Origin: Streptosporangium subroseum
Lineage (GTDB): Bacteria > Actinomycetota > Actinomycetes > Streptosporangiales > Streptosporangiaceae
Length of the DNA stretch: 64,000 bases
Direction: 5' to 3'
Assembly: GCF_900188345.1 (NCBI RefSeq)
Contig: NZ_FZOD01000037.1
Coordinates: forward strand, 29,859-93,858
In this document: one piece after another, positions 10,482 to 19,235 of the stretch
Layout: the number at the start of each line of letters is the position of its first letter
Numbering within the stretch: the stretch's first letter is position 1
The notes under the pieces: generated by a model
Seen by the model: the letters and a program-made list of their open reading frames with translations, nothing else
Databases searched by the model: none
What the model was told of the DNA's origin: nothing
Made by a program: the position numbers and the translations under genes

Positions 10482-10670
10482 CTGTATGCCCCTGAGGCCT
10501 TCTCCCGCATGGCATCGCAACCCAGAGCACCGGACGGGCGCCGCGCGCACGGAGCGTCACGTACGGCGCCGCGGGATCGCCGACCGGCCGGTGCCACGCC
10601 TCCCCGCCCGGCTCCGCCTCGGAGACGGGCGCCCCGAAGGAGACGGGCACCATGCGTCAGGGACGGCCGA

Positions 10671-13028
10671 TCAGGAGCCGGCGCCGCTGACCCGATAGAC
10701 GTCGTATACGCCCGGGATGTTGCGTACGGCCTTCAGAACGTGGCCCAGGTGCTTGGGATCGCCCATCTCGAAGGTGAACTTGCTGATCGCCACGCGGTCC
10801 CTGGACGTCGTCACCGACGCCGACAGGATGTTGACGTGCTGGTCCGACAGGGTCCTGGTGACGTCCGACAGCAGGCGGGGCCGGTCGAGCGCCTCGACCT
10901 GGAGGGCGACCAGGAACACCGAGTCGTCCGCGGCCGACCAGGCGACCTCGACCAGGCGATCCGGCTCGGAGTTGAGCTGATCCATGTTGGGACAGTTGGT
11001 GCGGTGCACCGACACACCGTGCCCCCGGGTGACGAACCCGACGATCTCATCGCCGGGAACGGGGGTGCAGCAGCGTGAGAGCCGTACCCACACGTCGGAG
11101 CTGCCCGCCACCACCACGCCCGCGCCGCCGCTGCCGCGGGGACGGCCCCGCAGTTTGGTCGGCACCGAGGCCTCGGCGATGTCCTCCTCCGCGCCGTCCA
11201 CTCCCCCGAGGGCGTGCACCAGCTTCTGCACCACGTTCTGGGCCGCGATGTGGCCCTCTCCGACGGCCGCGTAGAGCGCGGAGACGTCGGGGTAGCGCAG
11301 GTCCCTGGCGAGGGCCAGGAGGGACTCTCCGGACATCAGGCGCTGCAGCGGCAGGCCCTGCTTGCGCATGGCCCGGCCGATCGCCTCCTTGCCCGCCTCG
11401 ATCGCGGTCTCGCGGCGCTCCTTGGAGAACCACTGCCGGATCTTGTTGCGGGCACGGCCGGACTTGACGAACTTGAGCCAGTCGCGCGACGGTCCGGCGT
11501 CCGGCGACTTGGAGGTGAAGATCTCCACGGTGTCGCCGTTGCTGAGCCGCGACTCCAGCGGCACCAGGCGGCCGTTGACCCGGGCTCCGATGCAGCGGTG
11601 GCCGACCTCGGTGTGCACGGCGTAGGCGAAGTCGACCGACGTCGCCCCCTCGGGCAGGGCGATGACCTGGCCTCGCGGCGTGAAGACGTAGACCTCCGAG
11701 ACCGACAGGTCGAACCTGAGCGACTCCAGGAACTCTCCCGGGTCCGCGGTCTCCTTCTGCCAGTCCAGGAGCTGACGGAGCCAGGCCATGTCGCTGGCCG
11801 GCTTCAGCTTCGCCCCGGGAGGACCGGAGGTGGTCATGTCCTCCTTGTACTTCCAGTGCGCCGCCACGCCGTACTCGGCCCTGTGGTGCATGCCGTGGGT
11901 GCGGATCTGCAGCTCCACCGGCTTGCCCTCGGGGCCGATGACCGTCGTGTGCAGCGACTGGTACATGTTGAACTTGGGCATCGCGATGTAGTCCTTGAAC
12001 CGGCCGGGCACCGGGTTCCATCGCGCGTGAATCGTTCCGAGGGCGGCGTAGCAGTCGCGGACCGTGTCGACCAGCACCCGGATGCCGACCAGGTCGTAGA
12101 TGTCGTCGAAGGCGACGTCCCTGGCGATCATCTTCTGGTAGACCGAGTAGTAGTGCTTGGGCCGGCCCTTGACCGAGGCGCGGATCTTGGCGTCGCGCAG
12201 GTCGCCGGAGACGTTCTCTATGACCTCCTGCAGGAACAGGTCCCTGCGCGGGGCCCGCTCCGACACCATCCGGGCGATCTCGTCGTAGCGCTTGGGGTAG
12301 AGCATGGCGAACGCGAGGTCCTCCAGCTCCCACTTGATGGTGTTCATGCCCAGCCGGTGGGCGAGCGGCGCGAAGATCTCCAGCGTCTCGCGGGACTTCT
12401 GGTGCCGCTTGTGCTCGGGCAGGTAGCGCATCGTCCGCATGTTGTGCAGCCGGTCGGCGAGCTTGATCACCAGCACGCGGATGTCGCGGGACATGGCCAC
12501 GACCATCTTGCGCACGGTCTCGGCCTCGGCCGCGTCACCGAACTTGACCTTGTCGAGCTTGGTGACGCCATCGACCAGCAGCGCGATGTTGTCCCCGAAG
12601 TCCGAGCGCAGCTCGTCCAGACCGTAGGCGGTGTCCTCGACGGTGTCGTGCAGCAGCGCGGCGCACAGCGTCTCGTCGTCGGTGCCCAGCTCGGCGAGGA
12701 TCGTCGCCACCGCCAGCGGGTGGGTGATGTAGGGATCGCCGCTCTTACGCTTCTGATCACGATGATGGTAGGCGGCCACGTCGTAGGCGCGCTCGATCAG
12801 CCGCAGGTCAGCCTTCGGATGGGTCGCACGGACCGTCCGGAACAGCGGCTCCAGCACCGGATTCATCGCGCCACCCCATTGCCCCCCAAAACGCGCGAGC
12901 CTACGTCTTACCGCCGGCTTCTCCTCGGCGGTTCCAGACATGGCGGAACCGGCACCGTCTGCCGGAACGGCCGTCTCAGGACCGCCGCCGTCAGCGGTCA
13001 CGTCGGGGACGACCACATCACGGGGCAC
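10671..13028 (-). CDS. relA: bifunctional (p)ppGpp synthetase/hydrolase (Rel)
   Basis: Stringent-response enzyme that makes (p)ppGpp from ATP plus GTP/GDP and also hydrolyses it. It has 785 residues. The N-terminal HD hydrolase domain is intact, with H103 in PYITHPLA and H127-D128 in LLHDTVEDT. The synthetase region follows (GRPKHYYSVYQKM, then KDYIAMPKFNMYQSLHTT near 380), then a TGS domain (near 460-520) and a C-terminal ACT domain. The usual N-terminal acidic extension of actinobacterial Rel is present. An HD domain with all key residues means that this single enzyme can do both reactions. Upstream gene apt lies 76 bases away on the same strand. Confidence 0.96.
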   Translation of the reverse strand: MPRDVVVPDVTADGGGPETAVPADGAGSAMSGTAEEKPAVRRRLARFGGQWGGAMNPVLEPLFRTVRATHPKADLRLIERAYDVAAYHHRDQKRKSGDPYITHPLAVATILAELGTDDETLCAALLHDTVEDTAYGLDELRSDFGDNIALLVDGVTKLDKVKFGDAAEAETVRKMVVAMSRDIRVLVIKLADRLHNMRTMRYLPEHKRHQKSRETLEIFAPLAHRLGMNTIKWELEDLAFAMLYPKRYDEIARMVSERAPRRDLFLQEVIENVSGDLRDAKIRASVKGRPKHYYSVYQKMIARDVAFDDIYDLVGIRVLVDTVRDCYAALGTIHARWNPVPGRFKDYIAMPKFNMYQSLHTTVIGPEGKPVELQIRTHGMHHRAEYGVAAHWKYKEDMTTSGPPGAKLKPASDMAWLRQLLDWQKETADPGEFLESLRFDLSVSEVYVFTPRGQVIALPEGATSVDFAYAVHTEVGHRCIGARVNGRLVPLESRLSNGDTVEIFTSKSPDAGPSRDWLKFVKSGRARNKIRQWFSKERRETAIEAGKEAIGRAMRKQGLPLQRLMSGESLLALARDLRYPDVSALYAAVGEGHIAAQNVVQKLVHALGGVDGAEEDIAEASVPTKLRGRPRGSGGAGVVVAGSSDVWVRLSRCCTPVPGDEIVGFVTRGHGVSVHRTNCPNMDQLNSEPDRLVEVAWSAADDSVFLVALQVEALDRPRLLSDVTRTLSDQHVNILSASVTTSRDRVAISKFTFEMGDPKHLGHVLKAVRNIPGVYDVYRVSGAGS

Positions 13029-13104
13029 TCAGACTCCTTAACATTCGAGTCCAGATCCCTCAGTGTATCCAGACCGGCTTGTGTGCATCCGTCCGCGGGG
13101 TCGA

Positions 13105-13623
13105 TCAGACGATGACGAGGGAGTGCAGCGTGACATCGTCCAGGCGCTCACGGCCCTTGAGGAAGGCGAGTTCCATGAGCACGGCGATGGCGACGACGTC
13201 GGCGCCCGCCCTGCGGACCAGCTCCACCGCCGCGCACGCCGTGCCTCCGGTGGCGAGCACGTCATCGACGATCAGAACCCGCTCCCCGGGGACGAAGGCG
13301 TCCCGGTGAACCTCGATGGTGGCGGAGCCGTACTCCAGATCGTAGGACGCCTCAAGCGTCTCAGAGGGCAGTTTGCCTTTCTTACGTACCGGAACGAACC
13401 CCGCGCCGGCCTTGTAGGCGGCGGGAGCGGCGAGGATGAACCCTCTGGCCTCGATGCCGACGATCTTGTCCACCTGGTACAGCCCGGCGAGTTCGTCGGT
13501 CACCGCGGCGAACGCCTTGGGGTCGGCGAGCAGCGGGGTGATGTCCTTGAACAGCACTCCCGGCGCGGGGTAGTCGGGCACGTCGCGGATCCGGTCCAGG
13601 ATCAGCCTGCTCAGGTCACTCAC
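13105..13623 (-). CDS. apt: adenine phosphoribosyltransferase
   Basis: Purine-salvage enzyme that joins adenine to PRPP to make AMP; 172 residues. The PRPP-binding motif VLIVDDVLATGGT is near residue 120, and VGIEARGF and FVPVRKKGKLP are the other signature segments. The GTG at 13623 was chosen over an in-frame ATG at 13650 because GGGGAG lies 7 bases upstream and VSDLSRLI aligns with normal N-termini. The pairing apt-rel downstream of secDF is conserved in actinobacteria and links purine salvage to (p)ppGpp synthesis. Confidence 0.95.
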   Translation of the reverse strand: MSDLSRLILDRIRDVPDYPAPGVLFKDITPLLADPKAFAAVTDELAGLYQVDKIVGIEARGFILAAPAAYKAGAGFVPVRKKGKLPSETLEASYDLEYGSATIEVHRDAFVPGERVLIVDDVLATGGTACAAVELVRRAGADVVAIAVLMELAFLKGRERLDDVTLHSLVIV

Positions 13624-13670
13624 GGTCGCTCCCCTTATGGAATCACTCATGGTCGCTCACCTATGGAAAA

Positions 13671-13701
13671 CGCCTCCGCCCCCTGAAAGGGAGCGGAGGC
13701 G
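13671..13701 (-). terminator. rho-independent terminator of the secDF operon
   Basis: A 9-bp GC stem (13671-13679 with 13693-13701) extends after a one-base mismatch by four more pairs around a GAA loop. On the minus strand it is followed by TTTTCC. It begins 14 bases after the secF stop and separates secDF from apt. Confidence 0.8.
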
Positions 13702-13714
13702 TGATCTCTCCGGA

Positions 13715-14806
13715 CTACTTCTTCTTGCGCTTTTCCCCGCTGGCAACGGTGCCGCCTGCGGCTCCGGCCGTGCCGTTGGAGCCCGCGACGGTGCCATTGG
13801 AGGCTCCGGCCGCGACCGGCTGGCGGACGGCCTTCTTGGCCGCGGACGCGGCACCGCCGCCGTGGGAGGCGAGCCTGCGGGCGATCGACTGGTAGCGCGG
13901 TTCGCGCTCCTTCAACGTGACCAGCAGCGGCGTCGCGACGCACAGCGAGGAGTACGTGCCGACGAGCATGCCGACGAACAACGCCAGCGACAGGTCCTTC
14001 AGCGTGCCCGCGCCGAACAGCGTGGTGCCGATGAACAGGATCGCCGCGACCGGCAGGATCGCCACCAGGGTGGTGTTCAGCGACCGGATCAGCGTGTGGT
14101 TCAGTGCGTTGTTGGCGGCCTCGGTGTAGGTCATCTTGGAGGTCGTGCCGAGCTTGGCGGTGACCTCCTTGATCATGTCGAACACGACGACGGCGTCGTA
14201 CAGCGAGTATCCGAGGATCGTCAGGAAGCCCAGCAGGGTCGCCGGAGTGACCTCGAAGCCGGACCACGCGTAGACGCCTGCGGTGATCACCAGGTCGTGC
14301 AGCAGCGCCACGACGGCGGCCAGCGCCATCTTCCACTCGAAGGCGAGTGTCAGATACAGGATGATCGCCAGCATGAAGACGATCAGGCCGATGATGGCCT
14401 GGTTCGCGACCTGACCACCCCACGAGGCGCCGATCACCTGGAGGTTGACCTGGTCCTGCGGCAGGCCGTACTTCTGGGCGACCGTCTTCTGGACCGCGGT
14501 CACCGTGTCGGCCGGAAGGCTCTCGGTGGTGACCCGCCAGCCGTTGTTCGTCGTCTGGACGATGACCTGGTGCGCCCCGGCGTCGAGGAACGTGCCGCGC
14601 ACCTGCTCGATGTCGGCGGTCGCGGCCGGCTTGAAGGAGAACACCGACCCGCCCTTGAACTCCACGCCCAGGTTCAGGCCGTTGAAGATCAGACCCGCGA
14701 TGGAGATCACCAGCAGGAGTGCGGAGAGGCTGTACCAGAGTCTCTTGCGCCCGACGAAGTCGACATTGACCTCGCCGCGGTACAGACGGCGCGCGATGCC
14801 AGACAT
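13715..14806 (-). CDS. secF: protein translocase subunit SecF
   Basis: Membrane subunit of the SecDF complex, which uses the proton-motive force to help the SecYEG channel release exported proteins. It has 363 residues, six membrane helices and a periplasmic P1-like domain between helices 1 and 2. The signature GVEFKGGSVFSFKP is near residue 50, and helix 4-5 loop residues include SGFEVTPATLLGFLTILGYS. The C-terminus is Ala/Gly/Lys-rich. The start overlaps the secD stop by one base (TGATG). Confidence 0.96.
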   Translation of the reverse strand: MSGIARRLYRGEVNVDFVGRKRLWYSLSALLLVISIAGLIFNGLNLGVEFKGGSVFSFKPAATADIEQVRGTFLDAGAHQVIVQTTNNGWRVTTESLPADTVTAVQKTVAQKYGLPQDQVNLQVIGASWGGQVANQAIIGLIVFMLAIILYLTLAFEWKMALAAVVALLHDLVITAGVYAWSGFEVTPATLLGFLTILGYSLYDAVVVFDMIKEVTAKLGTTSKMTYTEAANNALNHTLIRSLNTTLVAILPVAAILFIGTTLFGAGTLKDLSLALFVGMLVGTYSSLCVATPLLVTLKEREPRYQSIARRLASHGGGAASAAKKAVRQPVAAGASNGTVAGSNGTAGAAGGTVASGEKRKKK

Positions 14807-16635
14807 CAGGCCTCCTGCGGAACGGTCTTGGGGTTGACGACGCTCTCGCTCATGCGCTCGGCGTCAAGGCCGGAGAGCTTGTGGCCCCTGGCGAAGAACT
14901 TCCGCTTGGCGAGCAGTGCGACAAACGGCTTGGTGAACATGAACACCACCACGATGTCGATGAGCGTGGTCAGACCCATCGCGAAGGCGAATCCGGCCAC
15001 ACCGCCGACCGCCAGGAAGAACAGCACGAGAGCGGCGATGAACATGACGGCGTCCGCGATCAGGATCGTCCGCCGGGCACGGGTCCAGGCGACCTCGACG
15101 GCCGTGCGCAGCGAACGGCGGCCTTCCTTCATCTCGTCACGGATGCGTTCGAAGTAGACGATGAACGAGTCCGCCGTGATACCGATCGAGACGATCAGAC
15201 CGATGATGTGCGGGAGCGACAGGCGGAAGCCCGCGAACGTCCCGAGCAGCACCACGGTCTCGTAGGTCAGGACCGTCGCCACCACGAGGCTCAGCACCGC
15301 GACGATGCCCAGACCCCGGTAGTAGAGCATCGAGTAGATGAGCACCAGGAGAAGACCGATCGCACCCGCGATCAGACCGCCGCGGAGCTGGTCGGCGCCC
15401 AGGGTGGAGGAGACCTCCTCGTTGGACCCGATCTCGAACTTCAGCGGCAGCGCGCCGAACTTGAGCTGGTTGGCCAGGTCGTTGGCCGTCGCGTCGGTGA
15501 AGCTGCCCGAGATCTGCGCCCGGCCGCCGGTGATGGGCTCCTGGATGGTCGGAGCGGAGATGACCACACCGTCCAGGACCATGGCGACCTGGTTGCGCGG
15601 GGGCTGCGAGTTGAAGGCGGTGGTGGTGACCGCCGACCACTGCTGGGGTCCCTGGCCCTTGAAGGAGAGCTGGACGAGCCACTCGCCGGTGCTCGGGTCG
15701 ACGCCGGCGGACGCGGTGTCGATCGCGGTGCCGGTCACCGCCGCCTTGTCGAGCACGTACTTGGCGCTGCCGTCGTCGCTACAGGCGACGTACTGCTTCT
15801 CCGGTGCGTCCTGAGCGCCCTCGCCCTTGTTCTTGGAGCAGTCGAGCGCCTCGAACTGCTTGAGCACCGCCGGGTCGATCCCGGTGGTGTCCACGCCCGC
15901 CATGGGGTCATCGGGATTCACGGGAGGCGCCGAGGGAGCGGCGCTGTCGCCCGGCTGGGCGGTCGGAGCGGTGCTCCCGCTCGGCTTGGCCGGAGTCGCG
16001 CCCTTGGCCGGCTTGTCCGAGGCGGCGGGCGTCGCGCCCGGGCTCGGGTTGGTGAGCGCCGAGGACAGGGCACGACCTGCGGGCGAACCACTCGGGTTCG
16101 GCGCGGCGGTCGTGGCGGAGTCGGGGACCTTGGATCCGGTGGGCTTGGGAGCCTCGGAGCCCGTGGGCTTGGGAGTCTTGGAGTCCTGCTTACCGGTGCC
16201 CGAAGGAGCGGGCGTCGGTGCCTGGGTGGGCAACTGACCGGGAGGTTGGGGCGCCCCGGGGGCGATCGCCATCACCTGACGGAATCGAAGCTCCGCGGTG
16301 GTGCCGACCAGTTTGACGACTTCCTCTTGGCCAACTCCGGGGACGGAGATGACGATGTTGTCACCGGATTTGACGACCTCGGCGTCGGAGATGCCGCTGC
16401 CGTTCACCCGATCACGGATGATGTTCACGGCCAGGTCGAGGCTCTCGTCTGTGGGAGCGCTGCCGTTCGGCGTGATTGGCTGCAGCGTCACCGTCGTGCC
16501 GCCGGCGAGGTCGAGGCCATATTGGGGGGCGTATGCCTTGTTCAGCAGCATAACCCCGCCCATGGCGAGAATGATCGCCAGAAGCACCAGGAGCATACGC
16601 CCCGGTCTGCTCTGGCCACTGGTCGGTCGGGCCAC
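14806..16635 (-). CDS. secD: protein translocase subunit SecD
   Basis: Partner of SecF in the RND-type SecDF translocation motor, 609 residues. Features are an N-terminal helix (residues about 15-33), GLDLAGGTTVTLQP at the start of the large periplasmic domain, and an actinobacterial insert of Ala/Pro/Ser/Gly/Lys-rich low complexity (about residues 140-250). The P1-head segment GRAQISGSFT and five C-terminal helices with SIGITADSFIVYFERIRDE follow. Start GTG. The three-gene run yajC-secD-secF is a coherent export operon. Confidence 0.96.
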   Translation of the reverse strand: MARPTSGQSRPGRMLLVLLAIILAMGGVMLLNKAYAPQYGLDLAGGTTVTLQPITPNGSAPTDESLDLAVNIIRDRVNGSGISDAEVVKSGDNIVISVPGVGQEEVVKLVGTTAELRFRQVMAIAPGAPQPPGQLPTQAPTPAPSGTGKQDSKTPKPTGSEAPKPTGSKVPDSATTAAPNPSGSPAGRALSSALTNPSPGATPAASDKPAKGATPAKPSGSTAPTAQPGDSAAPSAPPVNPDDPMAGVDTTGIDPAVLKQFEALDCSKNKGEGAQDAPEKQYVACSDDGSAKYVLDKAAVTGTAIDTASAGVDPSTGEWLVQLSFKGQGPQQWSAVTTTAFNSQPPRNQVAMVLDGVVISAPTIQEPITGGRAQISGSFTDATANDLANQLKFGALPLKFEIGSNEEVSSTLGADQLRGGLIAGAIGLLLVLIYSMLYYRGLGIVAVLSLVVATVLTYETVVLLGTFAGFRLSLPHIIGLIVSIGITADSFIVYFERIRDEMKEGRRSLRTAVEVAWTRARRTILIADAVMFIAALVLFFLAVGGVAGFAFAMGLTTLIDIVVVFMFTKPFVALLAKRKFFARGHKLSGLDAERMSESVVNPKTVPQEA

Positions 16636-16680
16636 TGGTCGTCAGTTCTTTCGGCTATAGGGGGTTGGTGGTGAGCCTGC

Positions 16681-17043
16681 TCATGCCTTCTTGGTCGTCG
16701 AATCCTGGCTGTCGCCGTGCTGTTCCACGGTCTCAGTCACATTGTCGTCGATGTTGGTGACGCCTTCGTCCTCCACATCGTCAACCGGAGTCAGGACGCG
16801 GCCGATCGCCGCCTTGACCCAGCGGGTCTCGACACCGGGTGCGATCTCCAGGATCACGTCGTCGGCGTCGATCGCCACCACGGTCGCGAACAGACCGGTC
16901 GTGGTCATGACTTTGGTGCCCGTGGCGAGGCTGTTCTGCATCTGAGTCTGCTCTTGCTGCCGCTTACGCTGCGGACGGATGAGCAGGAAGTAGAACACCA
17001 CGACCATCAGAGCGATCATGATAAGGCTCGAATAGCTGCCCAC
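16681..17043 (-). CDS. yajC: preprotein translocase accessory subunit YajC
   Basis: Small single-span membrane protein that associates with SecDF. It has 120 residues, an N-terminal helix (about residues 8-24), then RPQRKRQQEQ and the conserved GTKVMTTTGLFATV segment, and an acidic C-terminal tail. The GTG at 17043 has AAGGAG 7 bases upstream and yields the usual N-terminus; an in-frame upstream start at 17091 would add 16 residues before it. It lies 45 bases upstream of secD. Confidence 0.93.
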   Translation of the reverse strand: MGSYSSLIMIALMVVVFYFLLIRPQRKRQQEQTQMQNSLATGTKVMTTTGLFATVVAIDADDVILEIAPGVETRWVKAAIGRVLTPVDDVEDEGVTNIDDNVTETVEQHGDSQDSTTKKA

Positions 17044-17269
17044 AGGGCCGCTCCTTCTCTTGAAAATGGCCGGCCGGGCGCCGGACGTCATATACGGCCA
17101 CGCCGCTCAGCACGTCAGCCTACACAGCCAGCCAAGCCTCGGAGTTTAGGCGAGCTGTTAGAAGCGCGGCAACGAAGTCACGATTCGGCGCGCAGGGAAG
17201 TTCCCATTTCGATACCGTCGTCACCGACTTGTGATCAACGCTGTACGACTCCCCTACCGAAACCCAACG

Positions 17270-18328
17270 TCAGATCTGCCCCAGATCATCCCCAAGGTCT
17301 ACAAGGAGCGAGGCTCCGAACGCGTCCGGTGGCGGTGTCAGGCCCATGTGCACCCAGGCCGCCGCGGTCGCCACCCGTCCCCGTGGAGTGCGGGCCAGCA
17401 GGCCCTGCCGCACCAGGAACGGCTCCGCGACCACCTCCACCGTCTCCGGCTCCTCCCCCACCGCTACCGCCAGCGTGGACAACCCGACCGGCCCGCCGCC
17501 GAACTTGCGCAGCAGCGCTCCGAGGACCGCCCTGTCGAGCCGGTCGAGCCCCTCGGCGTCGACCTCGTAGAGGTTCAGTGCCGCGGAGGCGATGTCCTTG
17601 GTGACCACCCCGTCCGCGCGCACCTCGGCGAAGTCGCGGACCCGGCGCAGCAGCCGGTTGGCGATACGGGGCGTGCCCCGCGATCGCCCGGCGATCTCGT
17701 GCGCCGCGTCGCCGGGAAGCCTGACGGCGAGCAGCCGGGAGGAGCGGTCCAGCACCTGTTCCAGCTCGGCGACCGAGTAGAAGTCCATGTGCGCGACAAA
17801 ACCGAAACGGTCACGCAGGGGCGCGGGCAGCATTCCGGCCCTGGTGGTGGCCCCCACCAGGGTGAACGGCGCGATCTCCAGGGGGATCGCGGTCGCCCCC
17901 GGCCCCTTGCCCACCACGATGTCGACGCGGAAGTCCTCCATCGCGAGGTAGAGCATCTCCTCGGCGGGCCTGGCCATCCGGTGGATCTCGTCGATGAAGA
18001 GGACTTCGCCCTCCGAGAGCGTCGACAGGATCGCCGCGAGATCACCCGCCCGCTCCAGCGCGGGACCCGAGGTGATCCGGAGCGGCACGGAGAGCTCGGT
18101 CGCGATGATCATGGAAAGGGTCGTCTTGCCGAGCCCTGGCCCTCCGCTCATCAGTACGTGGTCCGGCGGCCGGTTACGCCGCAGCGCGCTCTGCAGCACC
18201 AGCGACAACTGCTCGCGCACCCGCGCCTGGCCGATGAACTCCTCCAGCCGCTTGGGCCGCAGCGCCGCCTCGATGAACTGCTCGTCGCCCTCGGCGTCCG
18301 GCGACACCAGATCCCGCTCCGAACTCAC
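17270..18328 (-). CDS. ruvB: Holliday junction branch-migration helicase RuvB
   Basis: AAA+ motor that pulls DNA through a RuvA-bound Holliday junction; 352 residues. Walker A is GGPGLGKTT near 64, Walker B FIDEIHRM near 115, sensor 1 GATTRAG near 165, and the winged-helix domain occupies the C-terminus. Its GTG start overlaps the stop of the upstream 97-codon repeat ORF in a GTGA. A GAAGGTGG serves as ribosome site inside that ORF. Confidence 0.96.
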   Translation of the reverse strand: MSSERDLVSPDAEGDEQFIEAALRPKRLEEFIGQARVREQLSLVLQSALRRNRPPDHVLMSGGPGLGKTTLSMIIATELSVPLRITSGPALERAGDLAAILSTLSEGEVLFIDEIHRMARPAEEMLYLAMEDFRVDIVVGKGPGATAIPLEIAPFTLVGATTRAGMLPAPLRDRFGFVAHMDFYSVAELEQVLDRSSRLLAVRLPGDAAHEIAGRSRGTPRIANRLLRRVRDFAEVRADGVVTKDIASAALNLYEVDAEGLDRLDRAVLGALLRKFGGGPVGLSTLAVAVGEEPETVEVVAEPFLVRQGLLARTPRGRVATAAAWVHMGLTPPPDAFGASLLVDLGDDLGQI

Positions 18329-18618
18329 GCCGATCCACCTTCACACACGCGGGTTTCCGTCACACTCATGCGGGCGCCCTCCGCTCCGTCGAGCCCCCGG
18401 CGACCATCGAACACGAGCCTCCGGCGACCATCGGGTGCGAGCCTCCGGCGACCATCAGGCGCAAGCCCTCGACCATCAAGCGCAAGTCCCCGACCATCAG
18501 GCGCGAGCCCCCGGCGATTTTCAGGCACGGGCCTCCGGCTTTCAGGCACGGGCCTCCGGCGATCACCAGGGGCGAGCCCTCGGCGATCATCGGGCGTCCG
18601 CCCGCGGGAGCCCCTCAT
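18325..18618 (-). CDS. Arg-rich octapeptide-repeat ORF between ruvA and ruvB (unknown)
   Basis: A 97-codon frame whose ATG overlaps the ruvA stop (ATGA) and whose stop overlaps the ruvB start (GTGA). Most of it consists of about nine repeats of seven or eight residues with consensus P-D/E-x-R-R-G/R-L-A (for example PDDRRGLA, PENRRGLA, PDGRRRLA). A tail of about 25 residues ends VCEGGSA. I do not recognise a domain; it would be basic and disordered. In most actinobacteria ruvA and ruvB abut directly. The coupling on both sides argues for translation, but a repeat expansion at a gene junction that merely kept frame would look similar. Confidence 0.5.
   Translation of the reverse strand: MRGSRGRTPDDRRGLAPGDRRRPVPESRRPVPENRRGLAPDGRGLALDGRGLAPDGRRRLAPDGRRRLVFDGRRGLDGAEGARMSVTETRVCEGGSA
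18390..18600. repeat. 24/21-base tandem repeats at the ruvA-ruvB junction
   Basis: About nine consecutive units of the form GAGCCTCCGGCGACCATCAG plus four bases, each either 24 or 21 bases long; no unit has a length that would shift the frame. The copies are diverged rather than identical. Confidence 0.85.
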
Positions 18619-19235
18619 CGGACACTCAGCGCGCGGAGCGCGGCCTTGAGCAGCGCGGCCACCTGCGGGGTCCGGCCCTCCAGCACCTCGGCGTCGGCCT
18701 GGGGCGTGACGGCGGCGACCGCCTCGTCCGCGTCCTTGGCCGAGTAGCCGAGACCGACCAGACCCGAGTGCACCTGATCCCGCCAGACGGGCACGGTCAC
18801 ATGGCCGTTGAGCGCGGCGTTGACGGTCTCCTCCGGCGTGCCGAGCTTGCCCTTGAGGTCGACGATGATCCGCTGTGCCCCCTTGGGCCCCACCCCCGGA
18901 ACCCTGGTCAGCGCCTTCACGTCCGCGCTCGCCACGGCCACCCGGAGCGCGTTGGGCGTGTATACGGCCAGCATCGCCAGGGCGACCTTGGGACCGACCC
19001 CGTTGGCCGTCTGCAGCATCTCGAAGATCCCGCGCTCGTCGTCGCTCCCGAAGCCGAACAGTGTCAGCGACTCCTCACGGACCACGAGCGAGGTGGCCAG
19101 CCTGGTCTCCTCACCCATCCTGAGCGTTGCCAGCGTGCCCGGCGTGCAGTGCACGAACATGCCCACCCCGCCGACCTCGACCACCGCCCCTTCCGGTGCG
19201 ATGGCGGTCACCTGTCCCCGAACCGAGGCGATCAC
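18615..19235 (-). CDS. ruvA: Holliday junction DNA-binding protein RuvA
   Basis: Tetrameric protein that clamps the Holliday junction and recruits RuvB; 206 residues. The N-terminal OB fold is VIASVRGQVTAIAPEG. Two helix-hairpin-helix elements follow (ANGVGPKVAL near 75 and VPGVGPKGAQRI near 115), and domain III is at the C-terminus (LGYSAKDADEAV near 165). The GTG start at 19235 overlaps the ruvC stop by four bases (GTGA). A longer in-frame reading upstream only runs through ruvC in another frame. Confidence 0.95.
   Translation of the reverse strand: MIASVRGQVTAIAPEGAVVEVGGVGMFVHCTPGTLATLRMGEETRLATSLVVREESLTLFGFGSDDERGIFEMLQTANGVGPKVALAMLAVYTPNALRVAVASADVKALTRVPGVGPKGAQRIIVDLKGKLGTPEETVNAALNGHVTVPVWRDQVHSGLVGLGYSAKDADEAVAAVTPQADAEVLEGRTPQVAALLKAALRALSVR

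Noticed and set aside
13079..13309. Plus-strand frame over apt
   Set aside because: Shadow of apt; apt itself has intact motifs.
18366..18590. Second open frame through the ruvA-ruvB repeats (LMVAGGS-type repeats)
   Set aside because: Because the repeat units are multiples of three, other frames are also open; this one lacks coupling to either neighbour.
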